From the NCBI GenBank assembly GCA_964562015.1, contig CAZLRH010000016.1:8343-72342 (forward strand): a stretch of 64,000 nucleotides of DNA, in the 5' to 3' direction. Each line of letters starts with the position of its first letter. Within the stretch, counting starts at the first letter, position 1. The notes beneath the pieces are model-generated. The model did no database searches. It was not told the DNA's origin and saw only the letters and a list, made by a program, of their open reading frames with translations. A program made the position numbers and the translations under genes. This stretch comes from CAZLRH01 sp964562015. GTDB taxonomy: Bacteria; Verrucomicrobiota; Verrucomicrobiia; Opitutales; JABDGR01. Below are positions 36,180 through 43,993 of the stretch, piece by piece.

Positions 36180-36187
36180 GCCTCCTT
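36180..36187 (-). promoter_or_regulatory. Strong Shine-Dalgarno AAGGAGG for the Na/Pi gene
   Basis: On the minus strand the sequence AAGGAGGCTGCC precedes the ATG at 36175. It is notable because most starts in this window have no recognisable SD. Confidence 0.8.
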
Positions 36188-36279
36188 GGCATAACTTCCC
36201 GCCCCCTTTGGCAAACGGAAAATAGAATCTGGTATCGCGCCCGCCGCCTGTTTAGCCTCTCCCTCATCTTTCCGCCGCC

Positions 36280-37602
36280 ATGAATATCGATGTCCAGCAC
36301 CGTCCCCCGGCCCTCGTGCTCGCCCTGCGAGGACGCCTCGACGCTTTCACCACCAAACAACTGGAGGAGCGCCTCGGCGCCAGTTTGAACGATGCCTCGG
36401 TGCGTTACGTCATCCTCGACCTCGCGGAACTCGAATACCTCAGCAGCGCGGGCATTCGGGTGCTCGTCACCACGATGCGCCAAATGCGCAACGGCGGCGG
36501 GGAAATGATGTTGGTCGGACTGAAAGGCTATCCCGAAAAAGTGCTGGCCCTGGCGGGCTTTGCGGAAAGTTTTCCCCGGCACGCCACCCTGGGCCAGGCT
36601 TTGGCCGCCACCGGCGCGGGCGCCGCGGCCCACGCGCGGTGGGACCAAGCCCTGCCGTTCGCCGGGGCCGCGGGAACTTTTCAGGTCGCACCCTGGAGCC
36701 GCGACCACTGCGAGGCGCTCGTGCTCGGCGACATCAAGGATGTGCTGCACTGCCGGGTCACACCGTCGTTGATGCGCTCGAAACGTTTTTCCGCGAGCGA
36801 ATATTCCCTCGGCCTCGGCGGCCTGGGCGATAAAATGGAGGATTATTTTCCCATCCTCGGCGAGATGGTCACCATCGGTGGCACGATGGTCTGGCTGCCC
36901 ACCGACGGCCACGACACCGCGGATTTTCTCATCCCGCAAAAGGACACCGGCGAAGTCACCATCCGCACGGCCTTCAATGTTTCGCTCGCCGGACATTTTA
37001 ATGACCTCGCGCTCTTTGAAAGCCCGCGGCCCGAAGGCAGTTCCATTGGGGAAATCTGCCGCGATATTTTTGCCTTTGCCCGCCAGCACCGCGCGCCCTT
37101 CAAGGGTGGCGTGTTCTTCGCCTTGCGCGCGGAAGTGAAGGCCGCGTACGGCGCGGGCGTCTTGCGTTCGCCCATTCTGCGCAACCAGCCGAACAACGGC
37201 AAAAGCCTCATCGACGAGGAGAATTTTGATACCTGGTTCGAAGTGGATCACGTGCCGCGCCATCGCGACGTCACCGGCCTCTTCACCGGCATCGCGCTCG
37301 ATTTGCGGAGTCAATTCACCCACCACTATGATCAGGCGATGCTCGACGCGGCCTTCTACGTCAATCCGGGCAACCGCATGGCGGCGGATGACCAGATTCT
37401 TCACCAGCATGGCGTTTATTTCAGCCCGCGGCCCTTCCATCCCCAGCCGGCCTCGCTCGACGAAGCCATTGGCGCGGTGATTGAGGACGGCGATTTTCGC
37501 GACATGCGCCACGCCTTCGACAACACCCGCCTGTCCCGTGCCATCGTCGGGATCGCCTACATCGAGCAATTCAAGCGCGACCCGGCCGGCCAGCCGGTGT
37601 GA
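36280..37602 (+). CDS. STAS domain protein with large uncharacterised C-terminal domain
   Basis: A 440-residue protein. Residues 1-110 are a STAS/anti-sigma-factor-antagonist domain: LVLALRGRLDAFTTKQLEE, then VILDLAELEYLSSAGIRVLV, in which the serine pair is the phosphorylation position of SpoIIAA-like proteins. Residues ~130-440 match nothing I recognise. They contain FSASEYSLGLGGLGDKMEDY, GTMVWLPTDGHDTADFLIPQ, FNVSLAGHFNDLALFESP and YDQAMLDAAFYVNPGNRMA, with no membrane segment. The STAS part suggests control by a kinase/phosphatase partner switch, with the large domain as output or sensor. No kinase or phosphatase partner is adjacent. Confidence 0.85.
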   Translation: MNIDVQHRPPALVLALRGRLDAFTTKQLEERLGASLNDASVRYVILDLAELEYLSSAGIRVLVTTMRQMRNGGGEMMLVGLKGYPEKVLALAGFAESFPRHATLGQALAATGAGAAAHARWDQALPFAGAAGTFQVAPWSRDHCEALVLGDIKDVLHCRVTPSLMRSKRFSASEYSLGLGGLGDKMEDYFPILGEMVTIGGTMVWLPTDGHDTADFLIPQKDTGEVTIRTAFNVSLAGHFNDLALFESPRPEGSSIGEICRDIFAFARQHRAPFKGGVFFALRAEVKAAYGAGVLRSPILRNQPNNGKSLIDEENFDTWFEVDHVPRHRDVTGLFTGIALDLRSQFTHHYDQAMLDAAFYVNPGNRMAADDQILHQHGVYFSPRPFHPQPASLDEAIGAVIEDGDFRDMRHAFDNTRLSRAIVGIAYIEQFKRDPAGQPV

Positions 37603-37670
37603 GTTTCCAGTACGTTTGCGCCGCCGCCGCCGTCGTCACCCCGCCGGAAGATGCGGATTCCGGACTTTGC

Positions 37671-37758
37671 GCCTATTTTCTTCCGCGCTAATAAGGATTG
37701 CCGCTATTTTCGTTTTTAGCACTTTACGCTAATAGCGAGATTTGCTATTTTCGCGGTC
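37671..37758 (+). repeat. Upstream copy of the Fic-flanking direct repeat
   Basis: About 88 bases containing GCTAATAAGG, GCTATTTTCG, TTTTTAGC, CGCTAATAGCG and TGCTATTTTCG. It aligns along its length with 38936-39031 in the same orientation at roughly three-quarters identity with a few one-base gaps. CGCTAATAGCG (37727-37737) is an 11-base palindrome. Confidence 0.8.
37723..37751 (+). promoter_or_regulatory. Probable promoter of the Fic gene overlapping a palindromic operator-like site
   Basis: The -35 element TTTACG (37723-37728), a 17-base spacer and -10 TATTTT (37746-37751) with an extended TGC immediately before it. The palindrome CGCTAATAGCG spans the -35/spacer junction, which would suit autorepression by the winged-helix domain of the Fic protein. 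Placement is by eye. Confidence 0.5.
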
Positions 37759-37772
37759 ATCCCACGCTCCCC

Positions 37773-38927
37773 ATGGCCCGCCGCAAAACGATTCCCGGAA
37801 AAAAAGTGCCGCAAGGCGGTTACGCCGCCTTTGTGCCGGCGCCGCTGCCGCCGCCGCTGGAGTGGACGCCGCGGCTCGTGGGACTCTTGTCCGACGCGGA
37901 CCGCCTGATCGGAAAACTCGCCGGCGAAGGCGGACGCCTGCCCAACCCGCATGTGCGCATGCGCCCGTTCACGCAACGGGAAGCCGTGCTGTCCAGCCGG
38001 ATTGAAGGCACCCTGGCCACGCTGGGAGAATTGCTGGCGGCTGAAGCCGGGGCCGTGGTGGAGCGCAGCCCCGATGATTTGCGCGAAGTCGGTAATTATG
38101 TGGCCGCCCTCGAACATGGGATGGCGCGGCTGAAGAAACTGCCGCTGGGCGTGCGCCTCATCCGCGAATTGCATGAAAAGCTCATGACGGGAGTGCGCGG
38201 CCAGCATGCCACGCCCGGCGCCTTTCGCCGGGTGCAGAACTGGATTGGCCGGCCGGGTTGCACGCCCGCGACGGCCGCGTTTGTCCCGCCCCCGCCGGAC
38301 GAAGTGGCCCCTTGCCTGGCCGCGTGGGAAAAGTTTCTCCACGAGGCGGAAATTCCACCCCTGGTGGCGATTGCCCTGGCCCATTATCAATTCGAGGCCA
38401 TTCACCCGTTCCTGGATGGTAACGGTCGGGTGGGGCGTCTGCTGATCACCCTGTTTTTAGTCGAACGGCAAATTTTGCCGATGCCGCTGCTTTACCTGTC
38501 CGCCTTTTTTGAGGCGTCCCGGCGGGACTATTACGACGGCTTGCGCGGCGTCAGTGAACGTGGGGAGTGGGCGGACTGGCTGGAATACTTTTTATTGGGC
38601 GTGGCGCGCATGGCGGAGGACGCCCTCAGCCGGGCGGCGCGGCTCAATGCAAAGCTGGCCCAATGGCAGCGCCTCGTGGCCGGCGAATCCACCAAAACTC
38701 CTTTGCGGGTGGTGGAACTGCTGGCCGCCAATCCCTTTCTCACCACCAAGGGGTGTGCGCGGAAGTTGCGCATCGCCTTCACCACGGCCCAGCGCGCCAT
38801 TATGCGGCTGGAGCGCCTGGGGATCGTGCGCCTGACCGGAACGGCGCGGCGCGACCGCGTGTATTGCGCGCGCGCCTTGCTCGATATTCTCGAGGAACCC
38901 GCCCGGTTGGGCCCGGGCCCTGCTTAA
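37773..38927 (+). CDS. Fic family AMPylase with N-terminal Fic_N and C-terminal winged helix
   Basis: A 384-residue Fic protein. The inhibitory motif SSRIEG (S-x3-E-G) near residue 73 lies in the N-terminal Fic_N region (class II arrangement). The catalytic motif HPFLDGNGRVGRLL follows, complete with histidine, acidic residue and both arginines. A C-terminal winged helix-turn-helix (KTPLRVVELLAANPFLTTKG ... RAIMRLERLGIVRLTGTARR) should bind DNA. Fic enzymes transfer AMP to hydroxyl side chains; class II members are self-inhibited. The gene is bracketed by ~90-base direct repeats, suggesting autoregulation or a mobile unit. ATG 37773 is chosen because upstream codons belong to the repeat. Confidence 0.95.
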   Translation: MARRKTIPGKKVPQGGYAAFVPAPLPPPLEWTPRLVGLLSDADRLIGKLAGEGGRLPNPHVRMRPFTQREAVLSSRIEGTLATLGELLAAEAGAVVERSPDDLREVGNYVAALEHGMARLKKLPLGVRLIRELHEKLMTGVRGQHATPGAFRRVQNWIGRPGCTPATAAFVPPPPDEVAPCLAAWEKFLHEAEIPPLVAIALAHYQFEAIHPFLDGNGRVGRLLITLFLVERQILPMPLLYLSAFFEASRRDYYDGLRGVSERGEWADWLEYFLLGVARMAEDALSRAARLNAKLAQWQRLVAGESTKTPLRVVELLAANPFLTTKGCARKLRIAFTTAQRAIMRLERLGIVRLTGTARRDRVYCARALLDILEEPARLGPGPA

Positions 38928-38935
38928 AGTCCCGG

Positions 38936-39031
38936 GCTTATTTTCGCCGCCGCTAATAAGGCGCTGCGCTATTATCGTTTTAGCCTATTTTCGATAATAG
39001 CAAGCCACGCCCATTTTCGACCCGAAAATGG
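38936..39031 (+). repeat. Downstream copy of the Fic-flanking direct repeat, ending in a perfect hairpin
   Basis: Contains CGCTAATAAGG, GCTATTATCG, TTTTAGC, CTATTTTCGATAATAG and finally arms CCATTTTCG and CGAAAATGG separated by three bases (39011-39031). It is the same order of motifs as at 37671-37758. It lies directly between the Fic gene and the ABC transporter operon, so it could also act on the latter. Confidence 0.8.
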
Positions 39032-39126
39032 CCACTGGTCATTCATTCCACGTGCGTCACCCATTTAGGTTGTGTCACTGGCACGGAAGCGCTATTGTGC
39101 GGGAGCGGATTTTTTCCACCGGCCCC

Positions 39127-39864
39127 ATGATTGACGTTCATCAGCTCTCCAAGGTCTTTCAGGACAAAAAACGTGGCGCGATTCAGGCGGTGGACCGGGT
39201 GAGCTTTCGCTGCGAACCGGGGCAGATTTTCGGGCTCCTGGGCGTCAACGGCGCGGGCAAAACCACCTGCCTGCGCATGTTGGCCACCATTTTGCAGCCG
39301 ACTTCCGGGAGCGCCACGGTGGCCGGGCACGACCTCGTCGCCGCGCCGGAAAAAGTGCGCGCGCAGGTGGGTTTTCTTTCCACGGCCACAGCTTTGTATG
39401 ACCGGCTTTCCGCTTTCGAGCTGGTGCGCTATTTTGGCCGTTTACATGGCCTCAGCGACGCCGTGCTCGACCCGCGCATCGACGAAATTTTCGCGCTCCT
39501 GGGCATGCAGGAGTTTCGCGACCGCCGCTGCGGCAAGCTCTCGACCGGCATGAAGCAGAAGGTGTCCATCGCGCGCACGCTCGTGCACGATCCGCCCGTG
39601 ATGATTTTTGACGAGCCCACCCTCGGCCTCGACGTGCTTTCCGCCCGCACCATCGTCGGCTTCATCCGGGACTGCCGCGCCCGCGGCAAGACAGTGATTT
39701 TTTCGTCGCACGTGATGAGTGAGGTGGAAAAGCTGTGCGACCAACTCGCCATCATCCACGACGGACGCCTCCTCGCGGAAGGCACGCTGGCGCAACTGCG
39801 CGAGCGCACGGGCCGGGCGGACCTCGAGGATATTTTTGTCCATTACGTGGAGGAAAAACGATGA
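39127..39864 (+). CDS. ABC-2 exporter ATP-binding protein, NatA-like
   Basis: A 245-residue ATPase with Walker A GVNGAGKTT, Q-loop region VGFLSTATALYDRLSA, signature KLSTGMKQKVSIAR (a T in place of the usual second G-flanking residue, common in NatA/CcmA-like proteins), Walker B PVMIFDEPTLGLD and switch FSSHVMSE. The ATG at 39127 gives the family-standard start MIDVHQLSKVF. It overlaps the permease by four bases (ATGA). NatAB exports sodium in Bacillus; here the cargo is unknown. The Fic downstream repeat lies about 100 bases upstream. Confidence 0.94.
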   Translation: MIDVHQLSKVFQDKKRGAIQAVDRVSFRCEPGQIFGLLGVNGAGKTTCLRMLATILQPTSGSATVAGHDLVAAPEKVRAQVGFLSTATALYDRLSAFELVRYFGRLHGLSDAVLDPRIDEIFALLGMQEFRDRRCGKLSTGMKQKVSIARTLVHDPPVMIFDEPTLGLDVLSARTIVGFIRDCRARGKTVIFSSHVMSEVEKLCDQLAIIHDGRLLAEGTLAQLRERTGRADLEDIFVHYVEEKR

Positions 39865-41063
39865 ACCTCCGGCAACTGGGCATTGTTTACCGCAAGGAGC
39901 TGATCGACCTCCTGCGCGACCGGCGCACCATCCTTTCGATGTTCGTGGTGCCGGTCGTCGTGATGCCGCTGCTCATGGCGGGCCTCGGCTTCGTGGGGTT
40001 CAAGGTCGCCCGCCAGGCGATGCAGGAGACGCCCCGCGTCATGGTGCTCGGGGGCGAGGATTCGCCGCAAACGCTCGCCGCGCTGCATGCGCTCAAGAAT
40101 TGCGTCTTCGTGCCGCCGAGTCCGGATTACGCTGCGCAAATTTCCAGCAAATCCGTGCGCGCGGCGGTGGAAATTCCGGCGGGCTTTGAGGTCGCGCTGG
40201 CGACGGGAGCGGCCGGCACGGTGCGCATTTATGAATATCAGGGCGAAATCAAATCCGAAGCGGCGGCGGGGGTTTTGCAAAAATTTTTCCGCGAGTGGCG
40301 CGCCGACACGGTACAGCAGCGGCTGGCGCAGCACAATCTGCCCGACGATTTCATCACTCCGTTTGCCATCGAGGAAACCAACGTGGCGCCCCCGGAAAAA
40401 GTGAGCGGCAATCTCGTCGGCGCCATCATTCCCTACCTCATCATCATGATGTGCCTGGCGGGCTCCATCTACTCGGCGGTGGATTTGACCGCGGGGGAAA
40501 AGGAGCGCGGCACCATGGAGACGCTTTTGTGCAGCCCCGTGGCACGAGTCAACCTGGTGCTGGGCAAATGCCTGATGGTGCTCACGGTCTCGCTGGTCGC
40601 CGTGCTGCTGTCGCTGTGCTCGACGGGCCTTTCGTTTGTCGTGCTTGCATCCATGGCGACGAGCTTCGGCGCCGCCCGCGAACTTTCACTGACGATCAAT
40701 CCCGTCTCGTTGTTGCTGGTCTTTGGGCTCATGGTCCCCGTCACCTTGTTTTTTGCCTCGCTGATGCTCGCGGTGGGCCTGTTTTCGCGCAGCGTCAAGG
40801 AGGCGAACAGCTACCTGCAGCCGCTGATGATCTTCATGTTTATCCCGGCCGTGTCGGCGACGCTGCCCGGCCTCGAACTCGACCTCTGGCTCGCGTTGGT
40901 GCCGGTGCTCAATATCAGTTTAATCAGCAAGGAAATCCTCTCCGGCACCTACCACTGGGGCTACATCGCGCTGATCTTCAGCACCACGTGTTTGTATGCC
41001 GGCGTGGCCCTGCGCGTGGCCGTGATGCTGTTTCAGCGCGAAAGCGTGCTTTTCCGCACATGA
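39861..41063 (+). CDS. ABC-2 exporter permease, NatB-like
   Basis: A 400-residue permease starting at an ATGA overlap with the ATPase gene. One N-terminal helix (ILSMFVVPVVVMPLLMAGLGF) is followed by a large extracytoplasmic loop of ~180 residues (RVMVLGGEDSPQTLAALHAL onward). Five or six further helices lie between about 190 and 400, with the conserved DLTAGEKERGTMETLLCSPV motif of NatB/ABC2_membrane_3 proteins. It forms a two-gene export operon with the preceding ATPase. The substrate could be ions, peptides or a drug. Confidence 0.93.
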   Translation: MNLRQLGIVYRKELIDLLRDRRTILSMFVVPVVVMPLLMAGLGFVGFKVARQAMQETPRVMVLGGEDSPQTLAALHALKNCVFVPPSPDYAAQISSKSVRAAVEIPAGFEVALATGAAGTVRIYEYQGEIKSEAAAGVLQKFFREWRADTVQQRLAQHNLPDDFITPFAIEETNVAPPEKVSGNLVGAIIPYLIIMMCLAGSIYSAVDLTAGEKERGTMETLLCSPVARVNLVLGKCLMVLTVSLVAVLLSLCSTGLSFVVLASMATSFGAARELSLTINPVSLLLVFGLMVPVTLFFASLMLAVGLFSRSVKEANSYLQPLMIFMFIPAVSATLPGLELDLWLALVPVLNISLISKEILSGTYHWGYIALIFSTTCLYAGVALRVAVMLFQRESVLFRT

Positions 41064-41071
41064 TTCGCCCC

Positions 41072-41323
41072 TCATTGCGGCAATTCGAGAGTGCTGGACA
41101 TGGTGCGCCACCAGAAATAAGTGAAGCCGGCCGCGAGCGCCAATCCCGCCAGTCCCAATAAAATCCGGAACACCCTCCGGTCCCGGGAGTCCATGATGCT
41201 CCAGTACGGACGAAACAAGCCGAGCACCGCCGCACTCCGGCTCAGTAACGCGTAACCACAGGCCAAAATCGTGACCGCCACCAGGAAGCACAATATTATA
41301 AAAATGGGGGACGTTCCTTCCAT
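41072..41323 (-). CDS. Small two-helix membrane protein, unknown
   Basis: An 83-residue protein with hydrophobic segments at about 6-27 (IFIILCFLVAVTILACGYALL) and 51-69 (FRILLGLAGLALAAGFTYFW), separated by a polar loop with RPYWSIMDSRDRR. The helix-loop-helix pattern and a well-formed promoter ending at the ATG support a real gene. It is convergent with the permease, whose stop is 8 bases away. No family is recognised. Confidence 0.7.
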   Translation of the reverse strand: MEGTSPIFIILCFLVAVTILACGYALLSRSAAVLGLFRPYWSIMDSRDRRVFRILLGLAGLALAAGFTYFWWRTMSSTLELPQ

Positions 41324-41330
41324 GTGCTAT

Positions 41331-41359
41331 ATTATGAGATGATTAGCTTATTTTTTCAA
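41331..41359 (-). promoter_or_regulatory. Promoter giving an almost leaderless transcript for the 83-residue gene
   Basis: On the minus strand TTGAAA, a 17-base spacer and CATAAT, then ATAGCAC directly before the ATG. Transcription would begin within about one base of the start codon, matching the lack of an SD. Confidence 0.6.
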
Positions 41360-41393
41360 GCGTTACGTGTGTGACCGCCCAAGTCCCGCCTGG

Positions 41394-41439
41394 TTCCGCC
41401 CGGAAGGCGGCCTGATTTTAGAATTTGTGCCGGGCGGAA
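41394..41439. promoter_or_regulatory. Ten-base inverted repeat upstream of the aminotransferase gene
   Basis: Arms TTCCGCCCGG (41394-41403) and CCGGGCGGAA (41430-41439) are perfect with a 26-base loop. The element ends 53 bases before the aminotransferase ATG. It could be an operator or a leader hairpin; no T-tract follows. Confidence 0.4.
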
Positions 41440-41492
41440 ATTGCACTCTTAATCCCCGCCGGGGCCGCGCCTTCCGTCGTCCCCGCTTTTCC

Positions 41493-42659
41493 ATGCCTGC
41501 TGAAAAATTCATCCCTTTTGCCCGCCCCACAATATCGCCGGCCGCCATTGCCGAAGTAGCCGCGTGCCTGCGCTCGGGCTGGCTCGCCACCGGCCCGCGC
41601 GCGGCCAAATTCGAGGAAATGCTGCGCGCCTATTTTGACACGCCCCACGCCTTGTGCTGCGTCTCGGCCACCCTGGGATTGTGGATGGCGCTCAAGGCCC
41701 TCGAGTTGCAGCCCGGGGACGAGGTCATCACCACGCCGCTGACGTTTGTGGCCTCACTGAACACCATCGTGCTGGCCGGCGGCACGCCCGTGCTCGCCGA
41801 TGTTGACCGCGGCACCTACAATATGGATCCCGCGAAAGTGGCCGCCGCCATCACGAAACGCACCCGCGCCATCATGCCGGTGCACTTCGCCGGCTGCCCT
41901 GTGGACCTCGACGCGATTTATGCGCTCGCGAAAAAACACCGTCTGCGCGTCGTCGAGGATTGCGCGCATGCCATGGGCGCGGAATTCAAAGGCCGGCGGG
42001 TCGGCAGTTTTGGCGACGTGCAGGTGTTTTCGTTTCATCCGAATAAAAACATGACGACCGGCGAGGGCGGCTGTGTCGTGACACGTGATGCAAAACTGGC
42101 CCGGCGCATCGAGATTCAGCGTTTTCACGGAGCCGACCGCGCGAGTTGGAAGACCCAGCCACACCCGGAAGGCTTGAGTGAATTCTGTGTGCACGTCGAT
42201 ACCGTCGAGGCCGGGCTGAAATCGAACTTTATGGATTTGCAGGCCGCCCTGGGGATTCACCAACTGCCGGCGCTGGCGGGCTTTAATAAAAAGCGCGGCG
42301 CGCTGGCGGCCCGTTATTTGCAAAAACTGCGCGGAATCCCCGGCCTTTCGCTGCCCGCCGCCCCGCGTTATAAGCACACCCATGCCTGGCACCTTTTCAC
42401 ACCCGTAGTCGAGCGGCACGCCAAAGTGAATCGCGACACCTTGATCGTGGAATTAAAGAAACGCCAGATCGGTGCCGGCGTCCACTACATCGCCTGCCAC
42501 TTGCTGTCGTTCTACCAGAAAAATTATGGCTGGCGCCGCGGCGATTTTCCGGTGGCGGAGAGCATTTCCGACGGCATCCTCAGCCTCCCCCTGTTCCCGC
42601 TGCTCACGCTACGCGACCAAGACCGCGTCGTGCGGGCCCTGCGGGAAATACTGGGGTGA
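41493..42659 (+). CDS. DegT/DnrJ/EryC1 sugar aminotransferase, ArnB-like
   Basis: A 388-residue PLP enzyme. It begins FIPFARPTISPAAIAEVAACL, with SGWLATGPRAAKFEEML, VSATLGLWMALKAL, GDEVITTPLTFVASLN and the PLP lysine in SFHPNKNMTTGEGG. The C-terminus AGVHYIACHLLSFYQKNYGW closely resembles ArnB and PseC. ArnB makes UDP-4-amino-4-deoxy-L-arabinose. The next gene on the same strand is a clear ArnC-like transferase, strengthening the ArnB reading, but arnA, arnD and arnT are not in the window. ATG 41493 is chosen by homology. Confidence 0.88.
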   Translation: MPAEKFIPFARPTISPAAIAEVAACLRSGWLATGPRAAKFEEMLRAYFDTPHALCCVSATLGLWMALKALELQPGDEVITTPLTFVASLNTIVLAGGTPVLADVDRGTYNMDPAKVAAAITKRTRAIMPVHFAGCPVDLDAIYALAKKHRLRVVEDCAHAMGAEFKGRRVGSFGDVQVFSFHPNKNMTTGEGGCVVTRDAKLARRIEIQRFHGADRASWKTQPHPEGLSEFCVHVDTVEAGLKSNFMDLQAALGIHQLPALAGFNKKRGALAARYLQKLRGIPGLSLPAAPRYKHTHAWHLFTPVVERHAKVNRDTLIVELKKRQIGAGVHYIACHLLSFYQKNYGWRRGDFPVAESISDGILSLPLFPLLTLRDQDRVVRALREILG

Positions 42660-42662
42660 TTT

Positions 42663-42825
42663 TTACCGCGAAGCCCACGAAGGGCCACCAAGAGAAAAAA
42701 GAATACACCAATTCCGCAGATTATCACAGATAGGTTTCTGGAAATCTGTGTAAATCAGTGGAATCTGTGGAAAAACTTCATATTCTTTTCCGCTTTGCGT
42801 TCAGGGCGTCTTTGCGGTTAAAAAT
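42663..42825. repeat. Composite palindromic element between the ArnB- and ArnC-like genes
   Basis: Outer arms are of the type ACCGCGAAGCCCACGAAGG and, inverted, GCGTCTTTGCGGTTA. Inner arms are CCGCAGATTATCACAGATA and, inverted, ATCTGTGTAAATCAGTGG. The inner pair matches the elements at 26469 and 47765. No coding potential is seen. Confidence 0.7.
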
Positions 42826-42833
42826 CCTCCCCG

Positions 42834-43781
42834 ATGCCCTCGCCTGAAGTTTCCATTGTCGTCCCCGTTTACAACGAGGAGGCCAACCTGCCGACGCTCT
42901 TTGCCCGGCTGACCAAAGTGCTCGACGGCCTGGGCCGCCCCTTCGAAATCATCTTCGTCAATGACGGCAGCCGGGATGGCTCGCTCGCGCTGCTGAAAGG
43001 TTTTCATGACCAGCGCCCGACGCAGGTGCGCGTGATCGATTTCAACGGCAACTTCGGCCAGCACCTGGCCATCATCGCCGCCTTTGAGCGCGTGCGCGGG
43101 GAAATCGTGGTCACCCTCGACGCCGATTTGCAGAATCCGCCCGAGGAAATCCCCAAGCTCCTGGCCAAAATGGCGGAGGGCTTCGATGCGGTCGGCGGCG
43201 TGCGCCAGAATCGGCAGGACTCCTTTCTGCGCACAAATATTTCGCGCATCATCAACAAGGTCCGCGAAAGCACGACGGAGATCCGCATGACGGACCAGGG
43301 CTGCATGTTGCGGGCCTACCGCCGGCCGGTCGTCGAAGCCATTGTGCGCAGCGGCGAGCGGGCCACGTTCATTCCCGCACTGGCGTATAAATTCGCGGCG
43401 CGCAACGGCGAAGTCGAGGTCGCGCACGAACACCGCGCCGCCGGCGAATCGAAATACAGCTACTACAAGCTCATCCGCCTGAATTTTGATTTGATCACCG
43501 GGTTCACCCTCGTGCCGCTGCAAATCTTCACGCTCTTCAGCATGGCCTGTGCGGCCGGCAGCCTGGTACTGGTGGTGGCGTTGGTGGTTGGCCGGCTGAT
43601 TGAAGGCGATGCCTGGGGCGTGTCCGGTGTCTTCAGCCTGTTCGCGATCCTGTTTTTCCTCGTCAGCGTCTGCATGGTCGGCATCGGGCTCATCGGCGAA
43701 TACGTCGGCCGCGCCTACCAATGCGTGCAACAGCGCCCGCGCTTCCTCGTGCGCGAGGTGTGGGAAAAAGCGGAATCCTAA
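42834..43781 (+). CDS. ArnC-like undecaprenyl-phosphate glycosyltransferase
   Basis: A 315-residue GT2 protein closely similar in layout and wording to ArnC. It has VVPVYNEEANLPTLFARL, VNDGSRDGSL, NGNFGQHLAIIAAFERV, TLDADLQNPPEEIPKLL, VGGVRQNRQDSFLR and DQGCMLRAYRRPVVEAI, followed by ERATFIPALAY and GESKYSYYKLI. Two C-terminal membrane helices precede GEYVGRAYQCVQQRPRFLV. ArnC transfers formylated L-Ara4N to undecaprenyl phosphate for lipid A modification. It pairs with the ArnB-like gene upstream. It is distinct from the GtrB-like protein at 25444 in the NFGQHLAI and QDSFLR segments. Confidence 0.9.
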   Translation: MPSPEVSIVVPVYNEEANLPTLFARLTKVLDGLGRPFEIIFVNDGSRDGSLALLKGFHDQRPTQVRVIDFNGNFGQHLAIIAAFERVRGEIVVTLDADLQNPPEEIPKLLAKMAEGFDAVGGVRQNRQDSFLRTNISRIINKVRESTTEIRMTDQGCMLRAYRRPVVEAIVRSGERATFIPALAYKFAARNGEVEVAHEHRAAGESKYSYYKLIRLNFDLITGFTLVPLQIFTLFSMACAAGSLVLVVALVVGRLIEGDAWGVSGVFSLFAILFFLVSVCMVGIGLIGEYVGRAYQCVQQRPRFLVREVWEKAES

Positions 43782-43845
43782 GCCCGGGCGTTCGGTAGTC
43801 TAAAAATTCCCGGAAGCGCACTTTTCCCCAGCCCTGTGCGAATTT

Positions 43846-43866
43846 GAAAAGGCGGTTTTCTCCGCC
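43846..43866 (-). terminator. Intrinsic terminator downstream of tRNA-Gly
   Basis: Read on the minus strand: stem GGCGG, loop AGAAAA, stem CCGCC, then TTTT. It follows the tRNA 3' end by about 20 bases. A second hairpin (CTCCATTT/AAATGGAG) overlaps the CCA end. Confidence 0.7.
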
Positions 43867-43885
43867 ATTTAAGCTCCATTTAAAA

Positions 43886-43961
43886 TGGAGCGAGCGAAGG
43901 GATTCGAACCCTCGACATCGACCTTGGCAAGGTCGTGCTCTACCATCTGAGCTACGCTCGC
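43886..43961 (-). tRNA. tRNA-Gly (anticodon GCC)
   Basis: Complete cloverleaf on the minus strand. The acceptor stem GCGAGCG pairs with CGCTCGC, the D-arm is GCTCAGATGGTAGAGC, and the anticodon stem CGACC/GGTCG has loop TTGCCAA, giving anticodon GCC for GGC codons. The T-arm is GAGGG TTCGAAT CCCTT, the discriminator is T and the CCA end is encoded. It carries a position-34 G in GCC and is not a queuosine substrate. An intrinsic terminator follows. Confidence 0.98.
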
Positions 43962-43993
43962 GTAAATTCCCCGGCGCTCAGCGCGCCAGCCCC

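Noticed and set aside
36154..37569. A minus-strand open frame opposite the STAS fusion
   Set aside because: The plus-strand protein has a clear STAS domain; the antisense has none.
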